Source of the DNA: Myxacorys californica WJT36-NPBG1
Lineage (GTDB): Bacteria; Cyanobacteriota; Cyanobacteriia; Leptolyngbyales; Leptolyngbyaceae
NCBI GenBank assembly: GCA_019359315.1
Contig: JAHHHO010000006.1
Coordinates: forward strand, 62,001-126,000
Direction of reading: 5' to 3'
DNA: 64,000 bases
Made by a program: the position numbers and the translations under genes. The notes below the pieces were generated by a model, which was not told the DNA's origin, ran no database searches, and was given only the letters and a program-made list of their open reading frames with translations. Within the stretch, counting starts at the first letter, position 1; each line of letters opens with the position of its first letter. Shown piece after piece: positions 62,531 through 64,000 of this stretch.

Positions 62531-63595
62531 ATGACAGAAGAATTTCGCCAACGCTCCGACATTCTTGGAACTCAGGTCATCACCCGCACCGCCGGAAAGC
62601 GACTGGGCGTCGTCAGTCAGCTTTGGGTTGATATCGATCGCCAAGAAGTCGTCGCCCTGAGTCTCCGCCCGAATCTGTTCTACGGCACGCCTCAGCCGAT
62701 GATGCTCTCCAGCATTCGCCAAATTGGAGATGTAATTTTAGTGGATGATGAAGATGTGATCGAGGATGTTGATCTCGACATCTACAGCAACTTGGTCGGC
62801 TTCGAGGTGATCACCGAGACGGGCGAGTTGCTGGGCAAAGTGAGAGGCTTTCGGTTTGATATCGATAGCGGCAGGATTGATACGTTAGTGATTGCATCGA
62901 TCGGGCTTCCCCTCATTCCTGATCAGATCGTCAGCACCTACGAACTTCCGATTGATGAAGTGATTAGTAGTGGCCCAGATCGGTTGATTGTGGTTGAAGG
63001 CTCAGAAGATCGGATGAGCCAAATTACGGTTGGTGTTCTAGAACGGTTGGGGCTTGGCAAAGCTCCTTGGGAACGGGAAGAAGAAGGTCAGTATTTTGCG
63101 CCCATTAAAACCGAGAATCAGCTGCCGTCAGGTCAACAAATTCCGATCGCAGCGCCTCCTCGCTATGAACCCAGCTATGAACCTAGTGTTGAGGAACAAA
63201 CGTGGGACGAAGACACCTGGGAACCGGAACCGATTCAAATGCGATCGCCAGAACCTCCCATGCGTCAAGCTGAACTCTATCCTCCTACGTATGAAGAGGA
63301 CGACGAGGACGATAACTGGAGTGCGGCGAGTAATAGTGATGTCTACAGCCAAAGCGATCGCTATGAAGACGAGCCCGAATACGAGGAAGATTTCGTTGAT
63401 GAAGATGTAGAAGACATTGAAGTTGACTTTGTAGAGATTCAGGAACCCGCTTCTCCGCCGCTTCAACTGGCTGAGCCTACCGAAGATCCGTGGGCAGACA
63501 AAACGGAGGATGACTACAAGCCTCAAGAACTGAAGCTGCCTGAGAAGCCGCTTGAGAAACAAAAGGAGCCAGAATACGAGGAAGAAGGATATTAA
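62531..63595 (+). CDS. PRC-barrel protein with acidic tail, downstream of smc
   Basis: Two PRC barrels at residues about 8-85 (LGTQVITRTAGKRLGVVSQL) and 88-165 (LVGFEVITETGELLGKVRGF), then a long, very acidic, intrinsically disordered tail from about 185 to the end, rich in Glu, Asp, Pro and Tyr (EEDDEDDNWSAASNSD, EDEPEYEEDFVDEDVEDIEV). No signal peptide. The tail ends EKQKEPEYEEEGY. The domain plan matches the protein at 4138-5001, and the start context is ATG with a GGATTCGGGAC upstream. Co-transcription with smc is possible; a role in chromosome organisation is only suggested by the position. Confidence 0.78.
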   Translation: MTEEFRQRSDILGTQVITRTAGKRLGVVSQLWVDIDRQEVVALSLRPNLFYGTPQPMMLSSIRQIGDVILVDDEDVIEDVDLDIYSNLVGFEVITETGELLGKVRGFRFDIDSGRIDTLVIASIGLPLIPDQIVSTYELPIDEVISSGPDRLIVVEGSEDRMSQITVGVLERLGLGKAPWEREEEGQYFAPIKTENQLPSGQQIPIAAPPRYEPSYEPSVEEQTWDEDTWEPEPIQMRSPEPPMRQAELYPPTYEEDDEDDNWSAASNSDVYSQSDRYEDEPEYEEDFVDEDVEDIEVDFVEIQEPASPPLQLAEPTEDPWADKTEDDYKPQELKLPEKPLEKQKEPEYEEEGY

Positions 63596-63685
63596 TCCTC
63601 AACTCCAATAGGCTTCACAAATCAGGGCTAAGACGTTTGACCTTCTGCCATACTGGAGAAAAGAACGTTTTGCCCTGATTTGCTT

Positions 63686-64000
63686 ATGTTTGGTACATTT
63701 CAGCAGAGTAGCCTCCGCATTGAAGTTGATGCTTCCCAAGAAACGTTGCGGAACGGATTGACCCATCCGCGTGAGTTGCAAAAATGGCTCTGGTTTGAGC
63801 GATTGTCTGCTGGGTTGCCCGATACGTTGCAGCCTGGAGTGAAATTTACAGGTCAGATTGGCGCGATCGCAATCCAACACCAAGTCGAACTTGCTGAACC
63901 GAACCGGATTCGATTCTTACTGAGCCAAGGCATTGATGGCTTCCATGAATGGGCATGGGGGGACGGCTGGGTGCAGTCGAGAATTGAAGGGATCTCGCTG
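63686..64000 (+). CDS. SRPBCC (START-like) family protein, 3' end outside window
   Basis: An open frame from ATG 63686 to the window edge gives at least 105 residues, MFGTFQQSSLRIEVDASQET at the start, then LTHPRELQKWLWFERLSAGL and RIRFLLSQGIDGFHEWAWGD. Strand-helix-helix pattern and placement of Leu/Trp residues suit a ligand-binding SRPBCC fold of the cyanobacterial type; no conserved residues can confirm it. It is 90 nt downstream of the PRC-barrel gene and may belong to the same transcript. Confidence 0.6.
   Translation, partial: MFGTFQQSSLRIEVDASQETLRNGLTHPRELQKWLWFERLSAGLPDTLQPGVKFTGQIGAIAIQHQVELAEPNRIRFLLSQGIDGFHEWAWGDGWVQSRIEGISL

Overview
The window is chromosomal DNA of a cyanobacterium. 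It encodes PsaK, Ycf3, Vipp1, a CpcT/CpeT-type protein, several protein families known mainly from cyanobacteria (DUF3086, DUF3119, standalone DUF1400, lipid-A-disaccharide-synthase-like) and a very high density of the HIP1 octamer GCGATCGC. A filamentous Leptolyngbya-like organism would fit, but that is an inference from gene content only. No tRNA, rRNA, CRISPR array, prophage or intact insertion sequence was recognised. Most genes are housekeeping or photosynthetic and occur singly or in short operons.

Layout. 1-1513: minus-strand rplU-rpmA, then hemB cut by the window edge. 1980-7261: a PA14-glycosidase, a PRC-barrel protein, a VanY-type peptidase, an M41-like peptidase and a frameshifted Uma2 nuclease gene. 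7438-12978: FMN reductase, PepF, a PEP-CTERM surface protein, an aminotransferase-thioredoxin pair and vipp1. 13398-19518: a small secreted protein, the DUF3119-DUF3086-plsY operon, psaK, an S2P-CBS protease and a patatin. 19549-21992: groES-groEL with K-box, promoter and CIRCE upstream and a strong terminator. 22190-26570: major-pilin-like gene, SPINDLY/OGT glycosyltransferase, a PIN toxin-antitoxin module bracketed by copies of the glycosyltransferase 3' end, and a methyltransferase.

26627-35756: pgl, two FHA proteins, xthA, an atypical SDR, a VTE6-like phytyl-phosphate kinase, a VOC protein, a lipase, a degenerate 21-bp tandem repeat, an exported CpcT/CpeT-like protein, DUF2243, gatC and ycf3. 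35927-48364: a plastid-type conserved membrane protein, SpoIID, rnz, cobU, glycosyltransferases, an alcohol dehydrogenase, FtsW and DUF1400. 48562-57634: small cyanobacterial proteins, thrC, a c6-like cytochrome, a fatty-acid-hydroxylase-like protein next to an Mpo1-like protein, an amidohydrolase and a DevC/DevA-type ABC exporter pair. 57958-64000: smc followed by a second PRC-barrel protein and a partial SRPBCC-like gene.

Repeats: a family of about 82-88 bp with complementary ends occurs three times (20159, 37248, 53567), and several perfect hairpins lie between genes. The most interesting items are the repeat-bracketed toxin-antitoxin module with glycosyltransferase tail remnants, the signal-peptide-bearing CpcT/CpeT relative, the 21-bp repeat tract, the hydroxylase/Mpo1 neighbours, the smc/PRC-barrel neighbours, and a coding-like frame too short for standard calling at 49599-49772. 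I did not find a clear-cut new multi-gene defence or biosynthetic system.
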